Assembly: GCA_003695705.1 (NCBI GenBank)
Contig: RFHU01000022.1
Coordinates: 1-35,048 of the forward strand
Direction: 5' to 3'
Length of the DNA: 35,048 nucleotides
DNA from: Planctomycetota bacterium
GTDB taxonomy: Bacteria > Planctomycetota > J058
Shown piece by piece: positions 15,267-23,545 of this stretch (the first letter of the stretch is position 1; each line of letters begins with the position of its first letter). The notes beneath the pieces are model-generated. The model searched no databases, had not been told where the DNA came from, and was given only the letters and a program-made list of their open reading frames with translations. A program made the translations under genes and the position numbers.

Positions 15267-17060
15267 TCAGGCGACGGCCTGGGGGAGCGGCACGGCGTCG
15301 CGGCGAGCGCGATCCCCTCGTCCCGCCCGAAGGAGTCGGCCGAAGGGCCGCTCGCCGAGTTCGTCGGCGGGGACGCCACGACGAGCGGCAATGCGTCCTC
15401 CGACCACGACCGCTTCGACGGCCTCGTCGTTGCGGCGCACCAGGCGCCGGAGACCGCCGAATTCGGGGACTGCCTCCTCGTGGACTTCGTCGAGGCGCTC
15501 GTCGAGGGCCTCGGGGCGAACGACGACGAGGTCGGCCCGGCGCCCCGGCGCGAGGACGCCCGCGTCGAGGCCGAGCCACTCGGCGATCTCCGAGGTCAGG
15601 CGCTGTACGGCGCGACCGACGCTCATGCAGGGTCGCCCCGCCGCGTCGGCATCGCGTACCAGGCGCAAGAGGCGGAGGGGAAAGTTGTAGTGCGCCATGT
15701 TGCGTAGGTGCGCGCCCGCGTCCGAGAAGCCGATCAGGATGTCGGGATGCCGTACGATCCACTCCAGCCAGCGCGGGCGGTCGTTCCCCATGACCGTGTA
15801 CCAGCGCAGCGCCCGGCCGTGTTCGAGGACGAGGTCGAGGAAGGCGTCCACGGCGTCGACTCCCCGTTCGCGTCCGATGTCCGCGAAGGACTTTCCGACC
15901 ACGCGCGGATCGGGGCAGGAAATGACTTCGGAGTGCTCGAAGTTGCGGTGGTAGGCGCGGGGAAGCCAGCGTCGGCGCCACTGGCGCTTGAAGCGGCGCC
16001 GGTAGGCCGGGTCGCGCAAGAGAGCGTGGCGGCGTTCGAGGTCCGCGAAGTGGAGCGCGGCGGCGCCCGCCTCGAACTCCTCGAAGACGACGATGTCCAT
16101 TCCGTCGGCCCACAGGTCGAAGACCTCGGGCAGGGCTTGGAGGCGGAAGTCGGCCCGCAGGAAGCGGTTGAAGAATCGAGCCAGCGCGCCCGCAATTCGG
16201 AAGGCAAGGCGGTCCGAACGCACATCCATCATGCTGATGAGCGTGGTCTTGAGGGGCGTGCCCCACAGCCCTCCGGAGCTGAGCAGGTAGAAGAGGATCA
16301 CGTTGAGCTTGGTGGAGATGTTCGGCACCGCTTGGAGCACGCGCCCGCGCGCGCGGAGGCGCTTCGAGAGGCGCCGGTATTCGCTCCAGGGGGCGAAGAC
16401 CGACGGCATGGGGCGACTGCGGAACACCTCCCCGTCGAGCTTGTCCCAGGGCAGGGTGGAGATGGACATGCCCAGGAAGCCTTCGTCGAGGGCCTCGTCC
16501 AAGAGGGCTTCCATGCGCCGGTACTCCTCCTCGGTCGGGCGAAGGCCGCGCGTCAGGCTGCGTTCCATGCCCAGGACCGAGGAGCGCAAGGTCGAGTGCC
16601 CGAGCAGGCAGGCGACGTTGGGGCCGAGGGGCAAGCGATCGAGGTGAGCGAAGTACTCGCGCGGGCCTTCCCAGTCCTTGACGCGTTCCAGCAGGGGAAG
16701 GACCACGTCCCTCGGAATGGCCTCGACCCGGCAGAATTGATCCGCAAGGTCTGCGGGCCGACCGAGGACCATGCTCAGGCTGCAGCTCCCCAGGACGCAG
16801 GTGGTCACGCCGTGGCGCAGGGACTCGAAGAGGGCGGGAGCCACCTCCACCTCGGCGTCGTAGTGCGTGTGCAGGTCGACGAAGCCGGGCGTCACCCAGC
16901 AGCCCGCGGCGTCGATGGTCTCCGCGTCGGGCGGAGGGGAGAGGACGCCGGTGGGCTCGATGGCCTCGACACGATCTCCCCGCACGAGCACGTCGGCGGC
17001 CCGACCGGGACCGCCGCGACCGTCGAAGACCCGTCCGTTGCGAACGACCAGCGAGTTCAC
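15267..17060 (-). CDS. N-acyl-D-amino-acid deacylase-like amidohydrolase
   Basis: A 597-residue metal-dependent amidohydrolase of the D-aminoacylase group, which hydrolyses N-acyl-D-amino acids or related amides. Marks in order: an N-terminal beta domain (LVVRNGRVFDGRG), the metal motif GFVDLHTHYDAEVE (His64, His66), a Cys-containing TTCVLGSCSLSMVLG where D-aminoacylases carry a metal-ligand Cys, LLGHSTLRSSVLG, GKSFADIGRERGVDAVDAFL, and GFSDAGAHLRNMAHYNF with the late catalytic Asp. The C-terminal strands (LAPGRRADLVVV) complete the composite beta domain. The GTG start at 17060 shares four bases (GTGA) with the stop of the TetR gene upstream, so the two are translationally coupled and the regulator probably controls this enzyme. 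It is longer than typical D-aminoacylases (about 480-550). The exact substrate cannot be read. Confidence 0.9.
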   Translation of the reverse strand: MNSLVVRNGRVFDGRGGPGRAADVLVRGDRVEAIEPTGVLSPPPDAETIDAAGCWVTPGFVDLHTHYDAEVEVAPALFESLRHGVTTCVLGSCSLSMVLGRPADLADQFCRVEAIPRDVVLPLLERVKDWEGPREYFAHLDRLPLGPNVACLLGHSTLRSSVLGMERSLTRGLRPTEEEYRRMEALLDEALDEGFLGMSISTLPWDKLDGEVFRSRPMPSVFAPWSEYRRLSKRLRARGRVLQAVPNISTKLNVILFYLLSSGGLWGTPLKTTLISMMDVRSDRLAFRIAGALARFFNRFLRADFRLQALPEVFDLWADGMDIVVFEEFEAGAAALHFADLERRHALLRDPAYRRRFKRQWRRRWLPRAYHRNFEHSEVISCPDPRVVGKSFADIGRERGVDAVDAFLDLVLEHGRALRWYTVMGNDRPRWLEWIVRHPDILIGFSDAGAHLRNMAHYNFPLRLLRLVRDADAAGRPCMSVGRAVQRLTSEIAEWLGLDAGVLAPGRRADLVVVRPEALDERLDEVHEEAVPEFGGLRRLVRRNDEAVEAVVVGGRIAARRGVPADELGERPFGRLLRAGRGDRARRDAVPLPQAVA

Positions 17061-17647
17061 GGGCTGCTTCCCTTCTTCCCCAGCCACGGGGCGAGGAGTT
17101 CGCGAACGGCGGGCAAGACGCGCCGCGCGTGGTCTTCTCCCTGCCCGAGCACCAGGTTCAGGGAGAGGCCGTCGAAGAGGGCCATGATGGTCCGAGCCCC
17201 GGCGGTCGCTCGGGCGGGGTCTTCGACGCCGAAGACCTGCCGGAAGAGGGCGGCGGCCCTCCGGGTCAAGTCGGCGTCGACCCGCGCGAGCGCGACCCGC
17301 AACGCCGGATCGGTGCGCGCCGCGACCACGAGCTCCAGCCAGGCGGCGAGGGTCGGCCCCGAGTAGATGGCCCACAAGCGCTCGAGAAGGGCGTCGAGGT
17401 CGGCGAGGTCGCCTAGCGCGAGGGCCTCCTCGAGCTCCGCGAGGCGAAGGGCGAACAGGTGGTCTGCGGCGGCGGCGAACAGGTCCGCGCGCCGCGGGTA
17501 GTGGTGGAGCAACGCGCCCTTGGAGGCCCCGGCCCTGCGGCAGACTTCGGCAAGGCTGGTGCCGTGGGCGCCGCGCTCGACGAGCGCGGCGACGGTGGCC
17601 TCGAGGAGGCGGGTTCGGGTCGCGATGCTGCGTGCTTGGACGCTCAT
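17057..17647 (-). CDS. TetR-family transcriptional regulator
   Basis: A 196-residue one-component regulator. The N-terminal helix-turn-helix domain is clear: RTRLLEATVAALVERG, then TSLAEVCRRAGASKGALLHH and YPRRADLFAAAADHLFAL. The C-terminal helical domain would bind a ligand and form the dimer interface. The ATG at 17647 (MSVQARSIATRTRLL) is preferred to an earlier in-frame codon at 17716, because TetR proteins usually start about ten residues before the first helix and because the earlier start would read through a palindromic operator candidate. The gene overlaps the following amidohydrolase by four bases, indicating an operon. The inferred role is autoregulation and control of the amidohydrolase; the ligand is unknown, possibly an acylated amino acid. 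Confidence 0.92.
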   Translation of the reverse strand: MSVQARSIATRTRLLEATVAALVERGAHGTSLAEVCRRAGASKGALLHHYPRRADLFAAAADHLFALRLAELEEALALGDLADLDALLERLWAIYSGPTLAAWLELVVAARTDPALRVALARVDADLTRRAAALFRQVFGVEDPARATAGARTIMALFDGLSLNLVLGQGEDHARRVLPAVRELLAPWLGKKGSSP

Positions 17648-17658
17648 GGAAAAAAACC

Positions 17659-17674
17659 AACCATGCGGATGGTT
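17659..17674. promoter_or_regulatory. Candidate TetR operator palindrome
   Basis: AACCATGCGGATGGTT is a perfect inverted repeat with 6-base arms and a 4-base centre, located 12-27 bases upstream of the TetR ATG. It lies in an A/T-rich island unusual for this window. A minus-strand TTGACT at 17700-17695 could be a -35, though the -10 is poor. The rest of the 278-base gap up to the kinase stop holds nothing recognised. Confidence 0.55.
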
Positions 17675-17925
17675 TTCTCCCAAGACCCCCGCGGAGTCAA
17701 AGGAAAAACGATCCACGTGGCCTGTTTTGTTCCAAGTCGCTCTATGTCAGAACCTTGCACGAACGAGCTTCGCCCCGAAGGCAGGCCGCCGGCACCGGCG
17801 CGGGGAAGTCCTTGGGGCAGCGGGCGGAGCGGCAGGTCCTCCGGGAGACGACGGCGCGCAGGAGGAGCGGCGGTCTCCGGCGCGGGGAAGGCCCGCGCTC
17901 GGCTTGCGCGCACCCCGGCTCGCCT

Positions 17926-20916
17926 TCAGCGCGCCCGCTGCTCGGCGCGTTCGACGGCTTCGCGCGTGCTGCGCAGCAGCTCCTCGCCCGCGTGGGCGAG
18001 CAGAGCCTGGTCCAGGCGCCGCCGGGCCTCCGCCGGGTCCCCCCCCTCGAGGGCCAGGCGCACCGCCTCGCGAGCGAACAACGATCCGGAGACGGCGCGG
18101 ACCGTCAGTCCGCGCTCCAGCCAGGGGCGGGCGAGCCCCTCGGCCTCCTCCAAGCGCCGCTCCTCCCGCAGGAGCCTCAACAAGGCCGCGAGGGCGCGAA
18201 AGTGGGTGTCCTCCGTCGCACCCCAAGGCCCCTCCAGCGCGAGCGCCTCCCGAAGCAAGGCTTCGCCGCGCTCCCGCCGCGCGCGATCCCTCGCGAACTG
18301 GCGACCGGCCTCGGCAAGCAACCAGCACATGCGCAGCCCCTCGGGCTCCTCGATGAGCGGCACGGAGCGTCCCTCGCGGTCCCCGTACTCCGCCCGCAAG
18401 GAGACCAGGGCCTCGTCGACCGCCGCCTCGGCCCTCGCCGCCTCCGGATCCACCCCCTCGACGTAGAGAAGGGAGTGGACCCCCTCCTCGAAATGCTGCC
18501 GCACCGCGCCTTCCCGAAGGAGGCGACGGGCCTCTCGGGCCAGGAGGGTCAGGTCCTTCGAGCGCGAGGCCGCGGCTCCGGCGGCCTCGAGCGACTTGCG
18601 CAGGACGTAGCAGTACATGTGGCGGACGCGGGAGACGTAGCAGGGGGCAAGGTCGCCGTCGCGCTCGGCGAGGATGCGCTCCGCCAGGGGCCGCAGCCGC
18701 TCACGACCGAGGGGCCGCATGGCCCGTTTCCCGAGGACGTGCAGGGTCCGCTCGAATTCCATCCAACGCAGGGCGCGGCTGTCGCTCGGTAGATAGACCG
18801 GAGGACGGGCGGTGGCCAGGCGGGACTCGACGAGACCTTCTCTGTAGAGCTTCCCCTCGCGGAAGTAGACCCCGTGGCGGCCGACGGCCGCCACCAGCTC
18901 GGTCCGGGGCCTGGGGCCGCTGCCCAGGGCCATGCGCCGGCGGAGGAAGGCGGTGTAGGCCGGCAGGGCCGGAGCCCGCCAACCGAAACCGTAGCGGCAG
19001 GCGCTCTCGAATTCGCACAGCCAGTCCCCGCACGCCAGCCACTCCTCGCCCCCGGCCGGCGTCGCCTCCAGGCGACGAAGCCCCGCGCGAAACCGTTCCT
19101 CCAACGCCCCCGCGACGGACTCGGGCAGGGGGATCCGCGGTGCGGAGCGGAGCAGGGTGCCAAGGGAGGAAGCGACGGCCTCGAGGCGCTCGGAGTCCAC
19201 GGCGCCGCCCGCCGGCGGCGCCGTGGCCTCGAGGGCCGCCACCCACTCCGCTCGCCCGGAGCGAAGGACCTCCCTGCGGACGCCCGCCCAGGCCTCCGGG
19301 GCCTCGGAGCCGAAAAAGGCGCGCAGATCGCCCCGCAGCCGCGCCGCCTGCTCCGGGAGCCCGTTCAGGGCGCGAGGCCCTTCTTCCTGCAGGGCCGCCG
19401 AGCAGCAGCGCCGAAGGACTCTGGCCGCGGCGGCCCGGAGCGCCTTCCCCGCCTCGGGACTGCGTCCAGCGAGCCAACGAGCCTCCTCCAGGCAGCGCTC
19501 CGCCTCGGACGGTCCGGCCTCGGGATCTTCCAGCGCCCGAGACCAGCACACGCCCCAGGCCGCGGAAACCAGGGGCTCCGGCTTGCGCAGGTGCGGGCGC
19601 AGCGCGCCCAAGCCGGCCCGAGCGTCCCCGCGCAGCGCCCTCTCCAAGGATCCGGCGGCCGCCCTGAGCGGAGCGCCGGCGGCTTCGCCGTCGCCGCGTC
19701 CGCCGCCGCCGAGGACGCGCTCGAGGGCGAGCAGGCGTCGCCTGCGCTCGTGGGCCTCCCTTCGAGAACCGACCGGGCCTTCTCGAGCCAACCGGGAGAG
19801 GGCCTCCGTGCCTGCGCGCAGCTCTTCACGCCGGGGGAGGAGACTCGGGTCGCCGCGGCGGCAGGCCGCTAGGAGTCGCCCCTCGAGGTCCTCGGCGCGG
19901 GCAAGGGCTTCGGCAGCGACCGACGCGGTCGCAGGAGGGGCGAGTCCCCTCCAGGCCAAGGCCCCTGCGGCGAGGCCCACCAGGCCAAGGAGCGCCGCGG
20001 TCGGAAGGAGGAGGCGCCGGGCGCGCAGGAGGCGCCAGGCCCGCCCGGGCGGCGAGAGGCGCCGCGCACTCACGGGCACTCCTTGGGCCGCGCGCTCGAG
20101 GTCGCGTGCGAACTCCTCCATGGTTGCGTAGCGCGCCGCGGGATCGCGGGCCATGGCGCGCAGGCACACCGCCTCGACGTCGGGAGAGAGCCCGGGGCGA
20201 AGGCTGCGCGGAGGAGGTGGCGGGCCCGCCTGGACCTGGCTGAGGACCGCGAGCGCGGTGTTCGCCACGTAGGGGGGGCGCCCGGTCAGGAGCTGGTAGA
20301 GCACCGCGCCGAGCCCGTAGACATCGCCGCGCGGGTCGGCGGGCGTAGCGGAGAGGAGTTGCTCGGGCGGAAGGTAGGCGGGGGTCCCCAAGATCTCCCC
20401 GGAGCGGGTGACGGCCTCCGGGTTGCGCAGATCCTTGGCGAGGCCGAAGTCCGCGACCCGCGGACGCCCCTCGTCGTCGAAGAGGATGTTCTCCGGCTTG
20501 AGGTCGCGATGCAGGACGCCCCGCGCGTGGCAGCGGGCGAGGGTGCGCGCCACGGGGACGAGCAGCGCGCACGCCTCGGCGGGGTCGAGCGGACCGCGGC
20601 GCACGCGGTCCGCGAGGTCCCCGCCCTCGAGGAGCTCTTGGACGGAGTAGGGGAGCCCGCGGTGGCTCCCTACGGCATGCACCCGGACCACCCCGCCCGA
20701 GCGGTCGACGCGGGCAGCGAGCTCCGCTTCGCGGCGGAAGCGCACGAGGGCCTTCGCGTCGAAGAGTTCCGCGGGGAGGGTCTTGATCGCGACCCGCGCG
20801 CCGGTCCGCAAGTCGCGGGCCGCGTAAACCTCGCCCATGCCGCCCGCGCCGAGACGGCCTTCGATGACGAAGGAGTCGGAGACCTGCTCTCCCGACGCGA
20901 AGGCGCGACCACCCAT
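17926..20916 (-). CDS. Transmembrane Ser/Thr protein kinase with large helical C-terminal domain
   Basis: A 996-residue Hanks-type kinase. The kinase domain (about 15-280) has glycine loop GAGGMGEV (23-30), Lys45 in VAIKT, HRDLKPEN with Asp138, DFGLAKD with Asp156, and LPPEQ. The segment PPPPPRSLRPGLSPDVEAV and CLRAMARDPAARYATMEEFA is typical of planctomycete kinases. One membrane helix follows at about 302-322 (LLLPTAALLGLVGLAAGALA). The remaining 670 residues are Ala/Leu/Arg/Glu-rich helices, probably TPR-like (ERGEALLREALALEGP, RLEEAEGLARPWLERGL), and would be extracytoplasmic if topology follows the usual kinase-inside rule. This is the likely sensor part. The ATG has TAGGCT eight bases upstream. 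No partner gene is directly linked: the TetR gene downstream is 278 bases away with its own control site. Confidence 0.94.
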   Translation of the reverse strand: MGGRAFASGEQVSDSFVIEGRLGAGGMGEVYAARDLRTGARVAIKTLPAELFDAKALVRFRREAELAARVDRSGGVVRVHAVGSHRGLPYSVQELLEGGDLADRVRRGPLDPAEACALLVPVARTLARCHARGVLHRDLKPENILFDDEGRPRVADFGLAKDLRNPEAVTRSGEILGTPAYLPPEQLLSATPADPRGDVYGLGAVLYQLLTGRPPYVANTALAVLSQVQAGPPPPPRSLRPGLSPDVEAVCLRAMARDPAARYATMEEFARDLERAAQGVPVSARRLSPPGRAWRLLRARRLLLPTAALLGLVGLAAGALAWRGLAPPATASVAAEALARAEDLEGRLLAACRRGDPSLLPRREELRAGTEALSRLAREGPVGSRREAHERRRRLLALERVLGGGGRGDGEAAGAPLRAAAGSLERALRGDARAGLGALRPHLRKPEPLVSAAWGVCWSRALEDPEAGPSEAERCLEEARWLAGRSPEAGKALRAAAARVLRRCCSAALQEEGPRALNGLPEQAARLRGDLRAFFGSEAPEAWAGVRREVLRSGRAEWVAALEATAPPAGGAVDSERLEAVASSLGTLLRSAPRIPLPESVAGALEERFRAGLRRLEATPAGGEEWLACGDWLCEFESACRYGFGWRAPALPAYTAFLRRRMALGSGPRPRTELVAAVGRHGVYFREGKLYREGLVESRLATARPPVYLPSDSRALRWMEFERTLHVLGKRAMRPLGRERLRPLAERILAERDGDLAPCYVSRVRHMYCYVLRKSLEAAGAAASRSKDLTLLAREARRLLREGAVRQHFEEGVHSLLYVEGVDPEAARAEAAVDEALVSLRAEYGDREGRSVPLIEEPEGLRMCWLLAEAGRQFARDRARRERGEALLREALALEGPWGATEDTHFRALAALLRLLREERRLEEAEGLARPWLERGLTVRAVSGSLFAREAVRLALEGGDPAEARRRLDQALLAHAGEELLRSTREAVERAEQRAR

Positions 20917-20924
20917 CGCTTCTC

Positions 20925-20930
20925 AGCCTA
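20925..20930 (-). promoter_or_regulatory. Candidate -10 element of transmembrane kinase gene
   Basis: TAGGCT on the minus strand ends eight bases before the kinase ATG at 20916, the same hexamer seen before the other kinase gene and mutY. The intervening bases (GAGAAGCG) give at most a weak ribosome site. Here TAG is not in frame with the gene, so the match is not explained by an upstream stop codon. Confidence 0.45.
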
Positions 20931-20951
20931 ACCGCGCCGTAGACCCTCGTC

Positions 20952-20994
20952 CCCGCCGCCGGCTCGTCCACGCAGGGCGCGGACGAACGGCGGG
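20952..20994 (-). terminator. Candidate hairpin terminator after hydratase fusion gene
   Basis: CCCGCCG (20952-20958) pairs with CGGCGGG (20988-20994), and inside it CGTCC (20965-20969) pairs with GGACG (20981-20985). It is downstream of the hydratase gene stop at 21089 and upstream of the kinase promoter. The interior loop is asymmetric (6 and 2 bases) and no U-tract is seen. Confidence 0.35.
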
Positions 20995-21088
20995 AGTCAC
21001 TGCCCGGATCGGCGCGCGAGCCGAGCGACGCCCGGCGACACGACCCGAGGGGCCCGGCCACGGCCGCCGCAGCGGAGCACGGGGGCGG

Positions 21089-22303
21089 TCAGTGGCCGCC
21101 TTCGTGGGCGCAGCGGCTTTCGCCCGCCTCGCGCGAGGCCTCGATGGAGGCGACCCCCTTGACGTTCGCGCAGGTGTCGGGGGGATCGGGAATGAGCAGG
21201 CGGAAGGGTCCCCCCTTGTCTTCGGGGAGGGGGTTCCCGCCGAGGGCGTAGACGATGAGGGCCCGCTGGGCGACGTCGAGAGGCTGGCTGGTCGAGAAGT
21301 CACCATCGGCAGAGCGGACCGTGACGTGGGCGGCGTCGGGCCGAAGGCCCGCTCGCTCGAGCAAGGCCGGCAAGCGCACGGCGCTCCCCTGCCGCTTGGG
21401 CACGACGCTCGACACGTCGGGGACCTGCGCCTCGGGAGGGAAGGCGCGCAGCGCGTCGAAGTCGAGGGAGAGGGCCGTGTCGACCGCCCCCGACACCGAA
21501 AGGCGCGCCGGCGGCGCTGCGTCCGCGCCCCCGGACGCTCCCCGCTTGCGTTCGAGGAAGGCCGTCATTCGCTCGCGCTTTTCGGGGTCCTCGAAGAGGA
21601 TGGCCTGGAGGGCGGATTCGAGGACCTGCCAGGCCTCGGTGCCGCCGTCGGCTTGGGCGTTCAGCGCCTGCTTGGCGAGGCGGACCGCAAGCCGCCCGTT
21701 GCGCGCGATGCTCCGCGCCAGTTCGCGCACCTCTTCCTCGAGGCGACCGCGCGGGACCACCCGCTCGACGAGGCCGAGCCACTGCGCCTCGCTCGCGGAG
21801 ACCAGTCGTCCGGTGAAGATGAGCTCCTTGGCGCGGCCCAAGCCGACCAGGCGCGGAAGGCGATAGGTGGCGCCGGCCCCGGGAATGATGCCCAGCCCGA
21901 CCTCCGGCTGTCCCAGCTTGCTGTCCTCGGTGCAGATGCGAAGGTCGCAGGCGAGCGCGACCTCGCACCCGCCCCCGAGCGCGTAGCCCTCGATGGCCGC
22001 AATGGTGGGGGCGGGAAAGCGCTCCACCTCGCGGAAGAGCTCGGAATTGATCCGGCGAAGGGCATCGAGGCGGGTACGGTCGCGAAGCTCGCGGATGTCG
22101 GCGCCGCCCAGAAAGGCCTTGCCCCCGGCGCCGCGCAGGACCAGGACGCGCACGTCGTCGCGGGTCGCGAGCTCGCGCAGGGCGTGCCGTACCTCGTCGA
22201 CCATGGCCTGGTCGAGGGCGTTGCGAACCTCGGGGCGGTGGAAGGTCAGCCAGGCGATGCCGTCGGCGTCGACGTCGAGGAGGATGGTGCGGTAGTCGTT
22301 CAC
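21089..22303 (-). CDS. Enoyl-CoA hydratase fused to molybdopterin-oxidoreductase-like domain
   Basis: A 404-residue two-domain protein. Residues 1-255 are a complete crotonase-fold enoyl-CoA hydratase: FHRPEVRNALDQAM, FLGGADIREL (oxyanion region), IEGYALGGGCEVALACDLR, and GQPEVGLGIIPGAGATYRLP with Glu134; Glu160 in AKELIF is the second catalytic Glu. Residues about 265-390 resemble the sulfite-oxidase/YedY-type molybdopterin-binding fold: LSVSGAVDTALSLDFDALRA, VRLPALLERAGL, VTVRSADGDFS, IVYALGGNPLPEDKGGPFRL and CANVKGVASIE. The usual early Cys ligand of molybdenum is not obvious in this domain, so it may not bind cofactor. The fusion is uninterrupted in one frame. GTG start at 22303, 12 bases after the stop of the upstream dehydrogenase, so the two form an operon, probably in acyl-CoA or aromatic catabolism. 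The C-terminus is His/Cys-containing (RCAHEGGH). Confidence 0.88.
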   Translation of the reverse strand: MNDYRTILLDVDADGIAWLTFHRPEVRNALDQAMVDEVRHALRELATRDDVRVLVLRGAGGKAFLGGADIRELRDRTRLDALRRINSELFREVERFPAPTIAAIEGYALGGGCEVALACDLRICTEDSKLGQPEVGLGIIPGAGATYRLPRLVGLGRAKELIFTGRLVSASEAQWLGLVERVVPRGRLEEEVRELARSIARNGRLAVRLAKQALNAQADGGTEAWQVLESALQAILFEDPEKRERMTAFLERKRGASGGADAAPPARLSVSGAVDTALSLDFDALRAFPPEAQVPDVSSVVPKRQGSAVRLPALLERAGLRPDAAHVTVRSADGDFSTSQPLDVAQRALIVYALGGNPLPEDKGGPFRLLIPDPPDTCANVKGVASIEASREAGESRCAHEGGH

Positions 22304-22314
22304 GGCGAGCTCTC

Positions 22315-23355
22315 TCAGAGGAAGGCCTCGGGGACGAGGACCAGCTTGCCGAAGACCTCGCGGGCCTCCAAGCGTCGCTGGGCTTCGCGCGCCTCGCCCA
22401 GCGGGAGCACGGAGTCGACCACGGGGGCGAGGCGTCCGGCCTCGGCGTGGGCCAGGACCTCGACGAGCTCGCCCTTGCTGCCCATGGTGGAGCCCAGGAT
22501 GCTGAGCGACTTGAAGAACAGGTGCGCTAGGTTCAGTTCGACCTTGGGGCCGGTGGTGGCCCCGCAGGTGACCAACCGACCCTGCCACGCCAAGGATGCG
22601 GTGCTCGCACGCCAGGAGTCCACGCCGACGTGGTCGAAGACCACCTGGCACATCCGCCCGGCAGTGAGTTCCTTGACGCGCGCCGGGACGTCTTCGCGGC
22701 GGTAGTCGATGACGTGGTCGGCGCCGAGGGCGCGCGCACGCTCGAGCTTGGCGGGGCTCCCCGCGGTGGCGATGACCTGTGCGCCCCACAGCTTGGCGAT
22801 CTGGATCCCCGCAACGCCGACTCCGCTCCCGGCCGCTTGGACGAGCACGGTCTCTCCCGGGCGGATGCGCGCGCGCGCCACGAGCATGTGCCAGGCGGTG
22901 AGAAAGGTCAGCGGCATGCTCGCGGCTTCGACGAAGCTGAGCCGCGTGGGCTTGGGGAGGACGTTCTCGCGGGGGACGACGACGAACTCCGCCCAGCCGC
23001 CGTCGCGATGCTCGCCGAGGATGCAGTAGTCCCGGCAGTGGTGGTCTCGCCCTTGAAAGCAGGCGGCGCAACGACCGCAGCTCGTCGCCGGCGCGAGGAC
23101 GACCTCATCGCCGGGGGAGATCCCCGCGACCCGCTCGCCCACCTCGCGGACGACCCCCGCGACGTCGTTGCCGGGGACGAGCGGGAGCGGAAACTCGTAG
23201 CCGGGGACGCCCTTGCGCACCCACACGTCGAGGTGGTTCACCCCGGCGGCGTGGACCTCGACGAGCACTTCGTCCGCGCGGGGGACCGGGTCGGGGAGGG
23301 TGCAGACTTCGAGGGCGTCCAGGCCTCCGTGAGCGCGGACCACGACGGCTTTCAC
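22315..23355 (-). CDS. Zinc-binding medium-chain dehydrogenase, quinone-oxidoreductase-like
   Basis: A 346-residue MDR-superfamily NAD(P)H-dependent oxidoreductase. The GroES-like N-terminal domain contains VHAAGVNHLDVWVRKGVPG and VPGNDVAGVV. Four structural zinc Cys are present (Cys93, 96, 99, 107 in SCGRCAACF and HHCRDYC). Catalytic zinc ligands of true alcohol dehydrogenases are not kept: Asn-His replaces the first Cys, and GND replaces GHE. This pattern fits zinc-structured quinone-reductase-like enzymes. The Rossmann part has VLVQAAGSGVGVAGIQIAKL and ADHVIDYR. GTG start with a TATGAT -10 candidate about 50 bases upstream. It leads the two-gene operon with the hydratase fusion, suggesting a role in reducing an enoyl or quinone intermediate in the same pathway (inference). 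Confidence 0.92.
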   Translation of the reverse strand: MKAVVVRAHGGLDALEVCTLPDPVPRADEVLVEVHAAGVNHLDVWVRKGVPGYEFPLPLVPGNDVAGVVREVGERVAGISPGDEVVLAPATSCGRCAACFQGRDHHCRDYCILGEHRDGGWAEFVVVPRENVLPKPTRLSFVEAASMPLTFLTAWHMLVARARIRPGETVLVQAAGSGVGVAGIQIAKLWGAQVIATAGSPAKLERARALGADHVIDYRREDVPARVKELTAGRMCQVVFDHVGVDSWRASTASLAWQGRLVTCGATTGPKVELNLAHLFFKSLSILGSTMGSKGELVEVLAHAEAGRLAPVVDSVLPLGEAREAQRRLEAREVFGKLVLVPEAFL

Positions 23356-23405
23356 GCGGCACCTCTCTCGCCTCGGGACCCCGAACGGGGGCCACGGGGC
23401 GGAGG

Positions 23406-23411
23406 ATCATA
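23406..23411 (-). promoter_or_regulatory. Candidate -10 box of dehydrogenase-hydratase operon
   Basis: TATGAT on the minus strand, 50 bases before the GTG start at 23355, in a G+C-rich setting. No clear -35 at 17 bases was found; TTGGCC at 23437-23432 is 20 bases away. The leader would contain a small hairpin, CCCC-GAAC-GGGG on the plus strand (23379-23390). The rest of the 190-base gap to mutY holds nothing recognised. Confidence 0.45.
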
Positions 23412-23545
23412 CCGAGGCGCCCTGCGCTCGGGGCCAAGGTTGCCGGGGAGCGCGCGGTGGATGCCGCTCGCGCCTGCGCCCCTCCCGTTCGTGAGGCGAG
23501 GGGCGCGGCACGAGGGCCGCCGGGAGCGCTCCTCGGGGACGGCCT

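Noticed and set aside
14131-16266. Minus-strand 711-residue frame
   Set aside because: Runs antisense through the protease lipoprotein gene and part of the amidohydrolase; no recognisable motif.
17926-20916. Joint operon of the transmembrane kinase with the TetR gene
   Set aside because: A 278-base gap with its own operator candidate separates them.
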